Shown: positions 53,519-62,434 of the stretch, piece by piece
Position numbering within the stretch: the stretch's first letter is position 1
Layout: each line of letters opens with the position of its first letter
Assembly (NCBI GenBank): GCA_015057525.1
Contig: SVEE01000001.1
Span: forward strand, 1 to 64,000
Direction: 5' to 3'
Source: Lachnospiraceae bacterium
GTDB taxonomy: Bacteria; Bacillota; Clostridia; Lachnospirales; Lachnospiraceae
Length of the DNA stretch: 64,000 nucleotides
The notes under the pieces: model-generated
The model's database searches: none
The model's input: only the letters and a program-made list of their open reading frames with translations
Told to the model about the DNA's origin: nothing
Position numbers and translations under genes: made by a program

Positions 53519-54463
53519 ATGAAAAATACTATTATTAAAGGGTTGTTTGTAATTGCTTCATGTATTTTGCTTATAGCTATTGGAGTAATTATTGGAATAA
53601 ATATAAGGACAATATCTCGAGACCCAGCTTTTGTCAGTATAACAGACAAGACGTGGACATTAGGTGAAGGTGAAGAGAAAGCCCGAATAGAGGAGAATTA
53701 TTGGAACTTTATTAGAGCCAGCTATATTTTAATTGGTACGCCACCTGATTGTGAATACTACAAAATTGTCAGTGAAGTAAAGAGACATGATTATGATGTT
53801 GAGAATTTTTATATCGATGACAATAGTGACAAAATGTATTATCACAATGCAGAAGGTGAGCGAGTAAGCACACTGGCTATAGATGTATCTGCGTTCCAAC
53901 CGGAGATAGATTGGACTGCTGTTAAGGCAGCGGGTGTAGATGTTGCCATGATTAGAGTGGGATATAGAGGCTATGGTTCGGGCAAAATTGTTGAAGACGA
54001 TATGTTTAGAACCCACATACAGGGAGCCCTTGATGCAGGTCTTCGAGTAGGTGTGTATTTCTTCAGCCAGGCACTCAACTATGACGAGGGAGTTTCAGAG
54101 GCTAACTTTGTACTTGAAACAATCAGAGAGTTTGATGTTACTTGTCCTGTTGTTATAGATACGGAATTTATGGATGCTTCGGATGCTCGTACAAATGAAC
54201 TTGATATAGATTCTAGAACAGACAGTATTGTGGGCTTTTGTGAGACTGTTGAAGCAGCTGGATATACAGCTATGATATATTCCAATAGAAACTGGTTCGT
54301 GCAGAGTGTGGACATGTCTAGATTAGGCGATTACAAGCTGTGGCTGGCCCATTATACTAATCAACCAGACTTTCCTTACGAATATATAGGATGGCAGTAT
54401 ACAGATCAGGGAACTCTTGATGGTGTTGATGGTTCGGTAGATTTAAACGTTTGGTTTAAATAA
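53519..54463 (+). CDS. Membrane-anchored GH25 lysozyme-family muramidase
   Basis: 314 aa. An N-terminal membrane anchor (about residues 7-28) and about 90 linker residues are followed by a GH25 domain: LAIDVSAFQPEIDW, VAMIRVGYRGYGSG, YFFSQAL, PVVIDTEF (the catalytic D-x-E) and GWQYTDQGTLDGVDGSVDLN. It probably cuts peptidoglycan glycan strands for wall remodelling. Start ATG 53519 follows AAGGGGT. No domain suggests a phage origin. Confidence 0.9.
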   Translation: MKNTIIKGLFVIASCILLIAIGVIIGINIRTISRDPAFVSITDKTWTLGEGEEKARIEENYWNFIRASYILIGTPPDCEYYKIVSEVKRHDYDVENFYIDDNSDKMYYHNAEGERVSTLAIDVSAFQPEIDWTAVKAAGVDVAMIRVGYRGYGSGKIVEDDMFRTHIQGALDAGLRVGVYFFSQALNYDEGVSEANFVLETIREFDVTCPVVIDTEFMDASDARTNELDIDSRTDSIVGFCETVEAAGYTAMIYSNRNWFVQSVDMSRLGDYKLWLAHYTNQPDFPYEYIGWQYTDQGTLDGVDGSVDLNVWFK

Positions 54464-54491
54464 CTAAAGATAAAAAGAAAGGTGTAACAGT

Positions 54492-56411
54492 ATGCGTGTT
54501 AGTGACCTTGCCTTTGATTGTATGGCCCTAGCTATATTAGGACTTATAATCCTATGGTACCTTGTTGACAAAAGAATACCTCTATTGAGCAGAAAAATAT
54601 ACTTTGGAATGGTTCTGACCATATTTACCGCAGGTTTATTGGAAATCATTGCTATGAATATGGTTCGAACTTCTGGGAATCATGAGGATATATTATATAT
54701 TGTGGTACTTAGTGTACAGCAACTGACTGTGAACCTCATTCCTCTTTTGTTTGCCTACTACATTTCTGTTGTAGTAAGTAATGATGCACGTGTAAATAAA
54801 ATGCTTAGTATAGCATGTTTCTTTACTGCTTTTCTTGTGGCTATATTGATATGCCTTAATCCTATGCTTAAGTGGATGTTTGAAAGCACTCCTTCAGGCA
54901 TAGAAAGAGGTGGAGCGGCAGTGGTGTTGATTATAGTAGATTTACTACTGGTATCATACAGCATATTAAGCATGTTTAAAAATAGAAGCAAGGTAGAATT
55001 TAAACATGCAATAATGGTAACCATGAGTATTTGTTTATGTGTGTTGGCTATTATATATCAGCATATAACTAATACGCCAATAGTTTGTTTCTCAATTGCT
55101 TGTGCATGCCTTATGGTATATCACTACCTTAATAATGTTGGAACAATAACAGATGCCACAACACTTTTGTACAACAGAAATTTTATGGGTAGTTATCTTA
55201 ACTATGAGTTTTCTACAGGTAAAAAATTTAACCTAATCGCTGTGGCTATGGATGATTTCAAGTTCATCAACAAGACATATGGTGTTAATACCGGTGATAG
55301 CTTGTTGCAACAGGTGGGTGGCTATCTTAGTGAGTTAAGTGGAGTAGAAGCTGTTTTTAGATTTGGTTCTGACCAGTTTTGTTTATTTCTTCGCAAGAAA
55401 AGTAAGGATATAGATAAAGTTACAGAGGATATACATAATAGATTTTTACATCCATGGTACAGTGAATCATCAGCTGCTATTATGATGTCAGCATCAATAT
55501 GCTGTATAGATTGTCCTAAAGATGCAAAAACATATGAGGGTCTCATAGAAGTAATAGATTACTCCATGACTATCGCCAAAAAGACCAGAAAGGGTGGCGT
55601 TGTAAGATCTTCTGAACTTGATGTAGATAATCTTATAAATGATAAAGCCATTGAAAAGGCAGTTAAACTTGCCATGGACAGAGATGAACTCATGGTACAC
55701 TACCAGCCAATTTACTCTGTAGAAAAACAGAAATATAATTCTGCAGAAGCACTCGTACGATTAAAAGATGAGGAATTAGGATGGATTTCACCAGAAAAAT
55801 TCATACCTATTGCTGAGAAAAATGGACTCATTATGGAAATGGGTGACATGATATTAAAGAAGGTCTGCAAGTTTATTCGTGATTATTCAATAGCAGATAC
55901 AGATATAGAGTACATAGAAATCAACATAAGTCCAGTCCAACTTACTCAGTTAGATTTTGCTACAAGAGTCATAAAAATACTTGAAAACTATGGCGTTAAA
56001 CCTGAACAAATTAACTTCGAAATAACAGAGACTGCATCTCTTGGTACTATGGCAGTTCTCAATGACAATATTGGTAGATTGGTAGACTATGGCATATCAT
56101 TCTCTCTTGATGATTACGGCTCAGGTCATTCCAACATTGATTATATCAATCACATGCCATTTAAAATTATCAAAATCGACAAATGTATCATATGGGATGC
56201 CTTCAAGAACGAAAAGGCTGGCATAACACTTGAATACACGATCGGAATGCTTAATGCCCTTAAACTTCTCATAGTAGCAGAAGGCGTAGAAACAGAAGAA
56301 ATGCGAGACAAACTCGAAAATATAGGATGCCACTATATGCAAGGCTGGTACTACTCCAAAGCGGTACCAGACACCGAATTTATGGAGCTCATCTCTAGCA
56401 CTCCACAATAA
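54492..56411 (+). CDS. Membrane GGDEF-EAL protein, likely c-di-GMP phosphodiesterase
   Basis: 639 aa. Seven or so N-terminal membrane helices (to about residue 215) form a sensory module. A GGDEF domain with degenerate site FGSDQF follows, then an EAL domain with AEALVRL, EINISPVQ, FEITETAS, DDYGSGHSN, IKIDKCII and EGVET. Cyclase activity is unlikely and phosphodiesterase activity likely. Its CAA-TAA end lies in the terminal repeat of palindrome 3. Confidence 0.88.
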   Translation: MRVSDLAFDCMALAILGLIILWYLVDKRIPLLSRKIYFGMVLTIFTAGLLEIIAMNMVRTSGNHEDILYIVVLSVQQLTVNLIPLLFAYYISVVVSNDARVNKMLSIACFFTAFLVAILICLNPMLKWMFESTPSGIERGGAAVVLIIVDLLLVSYSILSMFKNRSKVEFKHAIMVTMSICLCVLAIIYQHITNTPIVCFSIACACLMVYHYLNNVGTITDATTLLYNRNFMGSYLNYEFSTGKKFNLIAVAMDDFKFINKTYGVNTGDSLLQQVGGYLSELSGVEAVFRFGSDQFCLFLRKKSKDIDKVTEDIHNRFLHPWYSESSAAIMMSASICCIDCPKDAKTYEGLIEVIDYSMTIAKKTRKGGVVRSSELDVDNLINDKAIEKAVKLAMDRDELMVHYQPIYSVEKQKYNSAEALVRLKDEELGWISPEKFIPIAEKNGLIMEMGDMILKKVCKFIRDYSIADTDIEYIEINISPVQLTQLDFATRVIKILENYGVKPEQINFEITETASLGTMAVLNDNIGRLVDYGISFSLDDYGSGHSNIDYINHMPFKIIKIDKCIIWDAFKNEKAGITLEYTIGMLNALKLLIVAEGVETEEMRDKLENIGCHYMQGWYYSKAVPDTEFMELISSTPQ

Positions 56412-56919
56412 TTCCGGCACCTACTCACAAATTAGAAGCAACCTGCACAACCACACAAAACCCGCGTTTAAGATAACCTTTGGCTAAACTTACAAATAGG
56501 ATATACCAATAAAAATGATGCTAGAAAACTGTCAGAAAACGCCGGCACTTAGCTTGTGGGAATGCATATCAGAATAATAAATGTGCTTTGAAACACGCTT
56601 TCGCTTGGACGGAAACGCAACAGTACGTAAGTGTGAAAAGAACAGCCACGGATTAACAATTAAATTGTAATCCGTGGCTGTTCTTTTCGCACTAAGTGCT
56701 GGCGTTTCCTGACAGTTTCCCAGCGCCATTTTTATTCTGATATGCATTCCCACAAGCTTACGTACCGCTGCGTTTTCGTCCAAGCGAAAGCGTGTTTTCA
56801 AGCACATTTATTATTGGTATATCCTATTGTAAGTTTATTCGCAAAGATAAATGTTTTGCGAGTTTTGTGTGGTTGTGCAGTTGCTTTTTGATAAGTGGGC
56901 GAGTAGGTGCCGGAATTAT
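56408..56919. repeat. Giant imperfect palindrome between GGDEF-EAL gene and porB (512 bp)
   Basis: The ends match exactly for 19 bp (56408-56426 with 56901-56919), and this block holds the TAA stop codon of both convergent genes (ATAATTCCGGCACC). The middle is a long bidirectional terminator (56631-56692). Between these, both arms contain the same blocks X, Y and Z, but in different order: X-Y-Z on the left (56511-56552, 56553-56576, 56577-56631) and Z-Y-X when the right arm is read inward (Z 56811-56757, Y 56756-56733, X 56732-56693). Y is identical in both arms (24 bp). Confidence 0.95.
56631..56692. terminator. Bidirectional terminator at the centre of palindrome 3
   Basis: A 25-bp stem with one mismatch (GTGTGAAAAGAACAGCCACG ... 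with its partner ending TTCTTTTCGCAC), A-rich on the left and T-rich on the right. It would terminate transcription from both sides. Confidence 0.88.
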
Positions 56920-57848
56920 CTTGAACATTTGAAGAGGAGGTCTTCCCATCTGCGGTCTACTTCTTCCTGATACTGGGCTAAGAGTGCTTCGTTTTCAGGT
57001 TTGAAGAGATGTTTGAAACGACCTTGTGGACGAAGGAAGTCTTCGATAGGGAGCTTCTTCTTTGGCTCGTAGTTTAATATCCATTTGCCTTCTACTACCT
57101 CGAATAAAGGCCAGTAGCAAGTCTCTACTGCTAATTTACAGATTTTCATAATGTCAGGTGTGTCATATCTCCAACCACGTGGGCAAGGAGCCATAACGTT
57201 GAGGAAGGCAGCACCTGGAGTATAGATAGCTTTTTCGGCTTTCTCGTATAAGTCCTTCATTGTTCCAAGGAGAGTAGACTGAGCTACATATGGAACATCG
57301 TGGCTTGCTATGATTGAAGCAAGATCCTTGCGGTTCTGCATTTTACCGTTTGACTGGCTTCCTACAGGAGTTGTAGTTGTGTCCGCGTACATAGGAGTTG
57401 CTGATGAACGCTGAATACCAGTATTCATATAGGCTCCGTTATCGTAGCAAACATAAACTAAATCGTGATTTCTTTCCATAGCTCCGGAAAGAGACTGGAA
57501 ACCAATGTCGTATGTACCACCGTCGCCACCGAAGGTGATAAATTTGTAGTTGTCTGTTACTTTACCTTTTTTCTTGAGTGCGTTATAGGCTGTTTCGATG
57601 CCTGAGAGAGTAGCACCAGCATTTTCAAATGCGTTGTGCATATAACTGTCTTCCCAAGCTGTGTATGGATACATGAAAGTTGAAACCTCCATACAACCTG
57701 TAGCATTACCTATAACTGCTTTGTCTTCAGGCTTAAGTGCACGAAGTACAGTTCTTGCAACTATTGTACCACCACAGCCTGCACACATTCTATGTCCCGG
57801 AGCAAGACGTTCCGGTTTATTCATTACCTCTTTAAAATTAAATGCCAT
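56916..57848 (-). CDS. porB: Pyruvate:ferredoxin oxidoreductase, beta subunit
   Basis: 310 aa. Binds thiamine diphosphate and a [4Fe-4S] cluster: HRMCAGCGG and further cysteines as cluster ligands, and GDGGTYDIGFQSL ... NGAYMNTG as the TPP/Mg motif. Last gene of the porCDAB operon read leftward. Oxidises pyruvate to acetyl-CoA and reduces ferredoxin, a central step of clostridial fermentation. Related 2-oxoacid oxidoreductases are hard to separate, but sequence and subunit order fit POR. Its stop codon is in palindrome 3. Confidence 0.93.
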   Translation of the reverse strand: MAFNFKEVMNKPERLAPGHRMCAGCGGTIVARTVLRALKPEDKAVIGNATGCMEVSTFMYPYTAWEDSYMHNAFENAGATLSGIETAYNALKKKGKVTDNYKFITFGGDGGTYDIGFQSLSGAMERNHDLVYVCYDNGAYMNTGIQRSSATPMYADTTTTPVGSQSNGKMQNRKDLASIIASHDVPYVAQSTLLGTMKDLYEKAEKAIYTPGAAFLNVMAPCPRGWRYDTPDIMKICKLAVETCYWPLFEVVEGKWILNYEPKKKLPIEDFLRPQGRFKHLFKPENEALLAQYQEEVDRRWEDLLFKCSR

Positions 57849-57862
57849 CTTGATATCCTCCG

Positions 57863-59044
57863 TTACTTTCTAAGTCCAACATACTTGAATTGCTCTGGCT
57901 CCATAGAACCATCTGCAATCTTAATAAGATCTTCGTAGACTGATGTTGCTGATTCAACAGTGTAGTCACGTCCACCGATTCCGTAGAAGTAGTTAACAGT
58001 GGTTACATTTGATTTTGCATCGTAAAGAGCAGCCTTAACTTCTGAACCAACAGGTCCGCCACATGCTGAGAAGCTTTCGGCTCTGTCTAAAACTGCTACG
58101 GCTTTAACGTTCTTGAGTGCCTCGGCAATTTCCTCTCCTGGGAATGGTCTGAATACTCTTATTTTGAGAAGACCTGCCTTGATTCCCTGCTCTCTTAAAT
58201 GGTCAACAGCATCCTTGGTTGTACCTGCTGCCGAACCAATAATTACGATTGCGTAGTCTGCATCATCTAATTTATATTCTTCGAAGAAACCATATTTTCT
58301 TCCGGAGATTTTTTCGAATTCCTCTGCTACCTGAAGAATAACCTGCTTAGCATTCTTCATAGCAAGACGCTGGTTCATCTTTGTTTCCATATAGAATGGA
58401 GAAGTAGCATAAGGACCAACCGCCATAGGCATCTCTGCATTAAGGAGATAGTTTTCTGGATTGTAGTCCCCAACAAATGCTTTAACCTTGTCATCCTCGA
58501 TAAGCTCGATATTTTCTACAGCATGGCTTGTGATGAAACCATCCTGACATGCCATGAAAGGAAGCATTACATCTGGATGCTCTGATATACGGAAGGACTG
58601 GATGAAATTATCATATGCCTCCTGATTGTTTTCAGCGTAAATCTGAATCCAGCCAGAATCTCTTGCACCCATACTGTCTGAGTGGTCACAGTTAATGTTG
58701 ATAGGTCCTGTAAGAGCTCTATTTACAAGAGCAAGTACAAGTGGAAGTCTGTCGGAAGCTGCAACGTAAAGAAGCTCCCACATATAAGCAAGTCCGCAAG
58801 ATGATGTGGCAGTAAGTGCTCTTGCACCAGCGGCTGAAGCTCCCATTGTGGCACTCATTGAACTATGCTCTGATTCAACAGGAATAAATTCTGTGTCAAT
58901 ATCGCCATTAGCGATAAATGTTGATACCATCTGTGGTATTTCTGTAGAAGGAGTAATAGGGAAGGCTGGCATTACGTCAGGATTAATCTGCTTAATTGCA
59001 TAAGCCACAGCCTCGTTTCCTGACATTCTTTCACGAATAGACAT
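57863..59044 (-). CDS. porA: Pyruvate:ferredoxin oxidoreductase, alpha subunit
   Basis: 393 aa. Carries the substrate-contacting N-terminal domain (FPITPSTEIPQ, TATSSCGLAYMWELLY) and the transketolase C-terminal-like domain (LLKIRVFRPFPGEEIAEAL). It lies 14 bases upstream of porB and one base after porD. Confidence 0.94.
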   Translation of the reverse strand: MSIRERMSGNEAVAYAIKQINPDVMPAFPITPSTEIPQMVSTFIANGDIDTEFIPVESEHSSMSATMGASAAGARALTATSSCGLAYMWELLYVAASDRLPLVLALVNRALTGPININCDHSDSMGARDSGWIQIYAENNQEAYDNFIQSFRISEHPDVMLPFMACQDGFITSHAVENIELIEDDKVKAFVGDYNPENYLLNAEMPMAVGPYATSPFYMETKMNQRLAMKNAKQVILQVAEEFEKISGRKYGFFEEYKLDDADYAIVIIGSAAGTTKDAVDHLREQGIKAGLLKIRVFRPFPGEEIAEALKNVKAVAVLDRAESFSACGGPVGSEVKAALYDAKSNVTTVNYFYGIGGRDYTVESATSVYEDLIKIADGSMEPEQFKYVGLRK

Positions 59045-59045
59045 A

Positions 59046-59354
59046 TTAGATACCCTCCTTCATTGTGATAGCACCGAAGCTGCAGACTCTTTCACAGATT
59101 CCGCAACCTTTGCAGTGATCATAATCAAAATCTTCTCTTTTTCCGTCCTTTACAGGGATTGAGCTGTCTGGACATACTGGTGTACAGAGAAGACAATGTG
59201 TACATTTGTCCCAATTAATGACAGGAGTTTGAGTTCTCCATTCTCCTGTATTAAACATTCTGGCACCTCCACCACCGTAAACCTGATTACCAGGTGTGAT
59301 GTCAGTATATGGACTTTGTTCAGTTATTTTAGTTATATCAGTTGCTTTTGCCAT
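59046..59354 (-). CDS. porD: Pyruvate:ferredoxin oxidoreductase, delta (ferredoxin) subunit
   Basis: 102 aa with two [4Fe-4S] motifs, CTHCLLCTPVCP and CKGCGICERVCS. The N-terminus (GGGARMFNTGEWRT) is the usual PorD extension. It links the catalytic cluster to external ferredoxin. Its start overlaps the porC stop by one base (TAATG). Confidence 0.95.
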   Translation of the reverse strand: MAKATDITKITEQSPYTDITPGNQVYGGGGARMFNTGEWRTQTPVINWDKCTHCLLCTPVCPDSSIPVKDGKREDFDYDHCKGCGICERVCSFGAITMKEGI

Positions 59355-59926
59355 TATTTTACCTCCGAAAGTGCCATCTTAAGAGCGTTCATGTTACCCT
59401 CAATAACTTCTGGCTTTTTAGCGAATTTGTGTTTGTATGATTCTTCCATCTGAGACAGGAAAATATCCTGCTCCATAACTTCAGAAACTTTAACTATTGC
59501 GGCAAGCATAGGAGAGTTAGGGAAATATTTTCCTAAAGTAGCCATAGACACCTTGCGGGCATCTATTACATAAACTCTTCCTTCGTATCCGTTGAGGAGA
59601 GGGATGATTTCGTCCTTTTCTCTTGATGTATTGATTATAATAGCACCGTCTTTGCTAAGTCCCTTTGTAACATCTACCGAATGAAGCAATGTTTCATCAA
59701 CAACTACTACAAAATCTGGATTGTAAATGTTTGAATGAACTCGTATTGGCTCCTGACCTATTCTGTTGTATGCAGTAATAGGTGCACCCATTCTTTCAGG
59801 ACCATATTCAGGGAATCCTTGCACATGCATGCCTGTACTGAATGCCACATCAGCTAAGAGTAGGGCTGCAGTTTTGGCACCCTGACCTCCGCGGCCGTGC
59901 CATCTGATTTCAATGTTCTTTTTCAT
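59354..59926 (-). CDS. porC: Pyruvate:ferredoxin oxidoreductase, gamma subunit
   Basis: 190 aa, first gene of the operon. IRWHGRGGQGAKTAA and GFPEYGPERMGAP are diagnostic of the gamma subunit, which is thought to bind CoA. It has a good ribosome binding site (ACAGGAGTG). A terminator-like hairpin lies between the promoter and this gene. Confidence 0.95.
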   Translation of the reverse strand: MKKNIEIRWHGRGGQGAKTAALLLADVAFSTGMHVQGFPEYGPERMGAPITAYNRIGQEPIRVHSNIYNPDFVVVVDETLLHSVDVTKGLSKDGAIIINTSREKDEIIPLLNGYEGRVYVIDARKVSMATLGKYFPNSPMLAAIVKVSEVMEQDIFLSQMEESYKHKFAKKPEVIEGNMNALKMALSEVK

Positions 59927-59955
59927 AAATTCACTCCTGTTCTCCGCTTATTAAA

Positions 59956-59988
59956 AAAGGATTTTTTCTAAAAAAGGAAAAATCCTTT
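59956..59988 (-). terminator. Terminator-like hairpin in the por leader (possible attenuator)
   Basis: On the minus strand AAAGGATTTTT / AAAAATCCTTT is followed by further T residues, about 25-30 bases ahead of the porC ribosome binding site. No gene lies upstream on this strand that it could end, so it sits in the porC leader. Confidence 0.55.
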
Positions 59989-60020
59989 AAAATTTATTTC
60001 AAAATAAAAAATCACAGCTA

Positions 60021-60048
60021 ATTATATCATTATGTAAAGAAAAGTAAA
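60021..60048 (-). promoter_or_regulatory. Probable por promoter
   Basis: Minus-strand TTTACT (60048-60043) and TATAAT (60026-60021) with a 16-base spacer. The start would be near 60013, leaving a leader of about 85 bases that contains the hairpin at 59956-59988. Confidence 0.55.
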
Positions 60049-60209
60049 GTGTTTAATGACAAATTACTTCATATTTTATTTGTATGTGACATTATATTAC
60101 AAGAAGTGAATAATTCTTGAATAAATACACCGAAAATGATATAATTTTTAAGATTGTAATTATGGTGGATTACTTTGTCTATCACAATATTAGAGATTAG
60201 GAGTAACAT

Positions 60210-60920
60210 ATGAGTAAAAAGTGTTGTGGATTTATTTATTCCGATGAGGAACAGATATGTAGAATCTGTGGCAGTGAACTGGTACATGAGGCAGAACCTG
60301 TAGTGACTGTAAATGATGAACAAGTTGATAATGTCCAGAATGACATTCAAAGTGAACTTGATAATTTTGATATGGACAAGATAATGGCTTCTGTTTCAAG
60401 CATTCAGACTCAAATCGAGAGTGAATTGGCAGAACCTATTGGGGATGAACCTAAGTCTGAGGTGGAAGAGGTATCGCTTGTATCAGAAGAAATAGAAGAT
60501 AAGAATATGATGGATATTCTAGATGAGGTTGTTGAAGACCACGTTGCTAATGATAATGCAAAAATTAAACCTGGAGAGGAAAAGGCCACAACAGGTATTA
60601 AGGTGGTTGGAATCTTATCAATAATTCTTGCGGTTTTAGGAATTGCCATGGTAGGTGTTTGCATATATTTTATGGTTATTAAGCCGTCCTATGATAAATC
60701 TGGGGAATCAAACAAACAATTATACTATCCTGAGATTGCTACAAATTCAGATATAGAATTTGCTGCACCTAGAGATTATATTAGTTTGATTCCGCTGGCT
60801 ACGGGGACGGACGCTATATATACTCCGGTTAACCCAGATATAGAAGAAACTGATACAACAGTAACTGATGCAACAGCTTCGGATGCGGATGAAACTACAG
60901 AAGCGGATGCTGTTGAATAG
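60210..60920 (+). CDS. Zinc-ribbon membrane protein of unknown function
   Basis: 236 aa. The N-terminus KKCCGFIYSDEEQICRICGS has a four-cysteine zinc-ribbon pattern. An acidic cytoplasmic stretch follows (about 30-130), then one membrane helix (about 130-158) and a short Thr/Asp/Glu-rich outer tail. The next gene starts 12 bases downstream, so the two probably work together. Divergent from the por operon. Function not recognised. Confidence 0.7.
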   Translation: MSKKCCGFIYSDEEQICRICGSELVHEAEPVVTVNDEQVDNVQNDIQSELDNFDMDKIMASVSSIQTQIESELAEPIGDEPKSEVEEVSLVSEEIEDKNMMDILDEVVEDHVANDNAKIKPGEEKATTGIKVVGILSIILAVLGIAMVGVCIYFMVIKPSYDKSGESNKQLYYPEIATNSDIEFAAPRDYISLIPLATGTDAIYTPVNPDIEETDTTVTDATASDADETTEADAVE

Positions 60921-60932
60921 GAGGTGGAACTG

Positions 60933-62405
60933 TTGAAAAAGACTTGGAGAAAAATTATAATTATTTCGTTGGTTCTTGTTGTTCTTGAGGTTGTAGGTAT
61001 AATGGTATTTTTACATCCATATTACAAGATTCAGACAGTATTTAATGGAATTGACAATGGCAACTGGATTGAGACGCAGGAAAGCTATGATGAGCTTAAT
61101 GATAAACAGAAACAAAAAGTTCAGTCGTACCTTAACGACTATGCAGCATATATTACAGGCGAATATCTTCAGGGCGAGATAGAATATCAGCTTGTGGCTG
61201 CCATGTTTGATGCTATTAATTGTATTGATGAAACAGCATCAATAAGTAAGAATTATATGTCGTCTATTAATCACAACGAGTATAAGCTTGCTATAAAGAG
61301 GTTATATACAGCTAATGCAGCCTATGATACAGAAGCAGCTTATGATGCACAGATGGACATATCTTCATTGAATCTTCGTATGGATAACGCTACAAGAGAG
61401 TCCATAATGGTTGAACTTTTGAATGAGCAATACTATGCATTCATTAATGAAGAAGTCAGCGCCACAACAGTTCATAGCTATGCAGATATAATTGCAGCCA
61501 TTGCATACTACGATGCATATGCGTATGTGCCAGTAGTTAAATCCAATGTAGATTATGTTGTTAAGTATAGAGAATTATATGCCACAGCTTCAAATTACAT
61601 GAATGAGCAGAAATATTTTGAGGTTATGGATATATGTAAGCAGGTTCATGTAGATTCTCTTGATACCAATTATGCAACAAAATATGCTGAACTTTATTCT
61701 GATGCATATGACACAGGAAAAACATATTATGGAGATTTGCTTGATTCCTATGCAGCAAGCAAGGATAAGGCAAATACAGCATTGCTGATAGAAGTAATCC
61801 AAATGTATTATGGTGATGATTTTGATGTATCAAGTGCTGAAGAAACTATGCTTGAACCTTGGGAGTCTGCTTACGTTACCTTCCTTGAGAATTATGAGGT
61901 GTCTCTCCAAACAGATCTTAATAATTCGGAGACAGGACAGTACATTTTAATGAATGAATATGAGAATTTAAGACCTAATGCCATGTTCTTATATGATATA
62001 GATAAGAATGGAATAGCTGAGTTGTTCCTCTTTAATGACGCTCATGCAGAGGACGAATATACAGGATGTTTTGTTTATGGATATCAAAATAATACACCGA
62101 CGTATATTGGTTTCGTAAATGTGAAAAACTTCTGTTCAGATAGCTATATTGTGGCATTCCCAGAGGGCTTTGATAGAGAAACAGGTGATGAGTGTAGCCT
62201 TGTTGTTTATGATGGAACAAGCTTTTCAGTAGAATCCTATTGCCAGTATATTGGAGAAGTTTATTATGTTGATGGCAAAGAGGTTGATGACGTAGCTTAT
62301 TTATCTGCTCAGAGTGCTATACTTGCTCACGTTAACGAAATAAAGGTTAAAAATTCTGGATATGTAAGCATAACGGACGGTAAGAAATATATTATGGAAT
62401 ATTAA
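60933..62405 (+). CDS. Membrane-anchored extracellular protein with calcium-loop-like motif
   Basis: 490 aa. Basic N-terminus and membrane anchor (about 5-27), then a mostly helical extracellular region (about 30-330) rich in Tyr, Ala and Asp. A C-terminal domain contains [14 protein letters not shown], a D-x-D-x-N-G calcium-loop-like motif also seen in the protein at 6932. TTG 60933 is preferred over GTG 60924, since AGGAGGTGG lies 5-13 bases upstream of it. It is in one unit with the zinc-ribbon membrane protein. Function unknown. Confidence 0.7.
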   Translation: MKKTWRKIIIISLVLVVLEVVGIMVFLHPYYKIQTVFNGIDNGNWIETQESYDELNDKQKQKVQSYLNDYAAYITGEYLQGEIEYQLVAAMFDAINCIDETASISKNYMSSINHNEYKLAIKRLYTANAAYDTEAAYDAQMDISSLNLRMDNATRESIMVELLNEQYYAFINEEVSATTVHSYADIIAAIAYYDAYAYVPVVKSNVDYVVKYRELYATASNYMNEQKYFEVMDICKQVHVDSLDTNYATKYAELYSDAYDTGKTYYGDLLDSYAASKDKANTALLIEVIQMYYGDDFDVSSAEETMLEPWESAYVTFLENYEVSLQTDLNNSETGQYILMNEYENLRPNAMFLYDIDKNGIAELFLFNDAHAEDEYTGCFVYGYQNNTPTYIGFVNVKNFCSDSYIVAFPEGFDRETGDECSLVVYDGTSFSVESYCQYIGEVYYVDGKEVDDVAYLSAQSAILAHVNEIKVKNSGYVSITDGKKYIMEY

Positions 62406-62434
62406 GAAAACATAAGAATTATGGAGGAAATATT

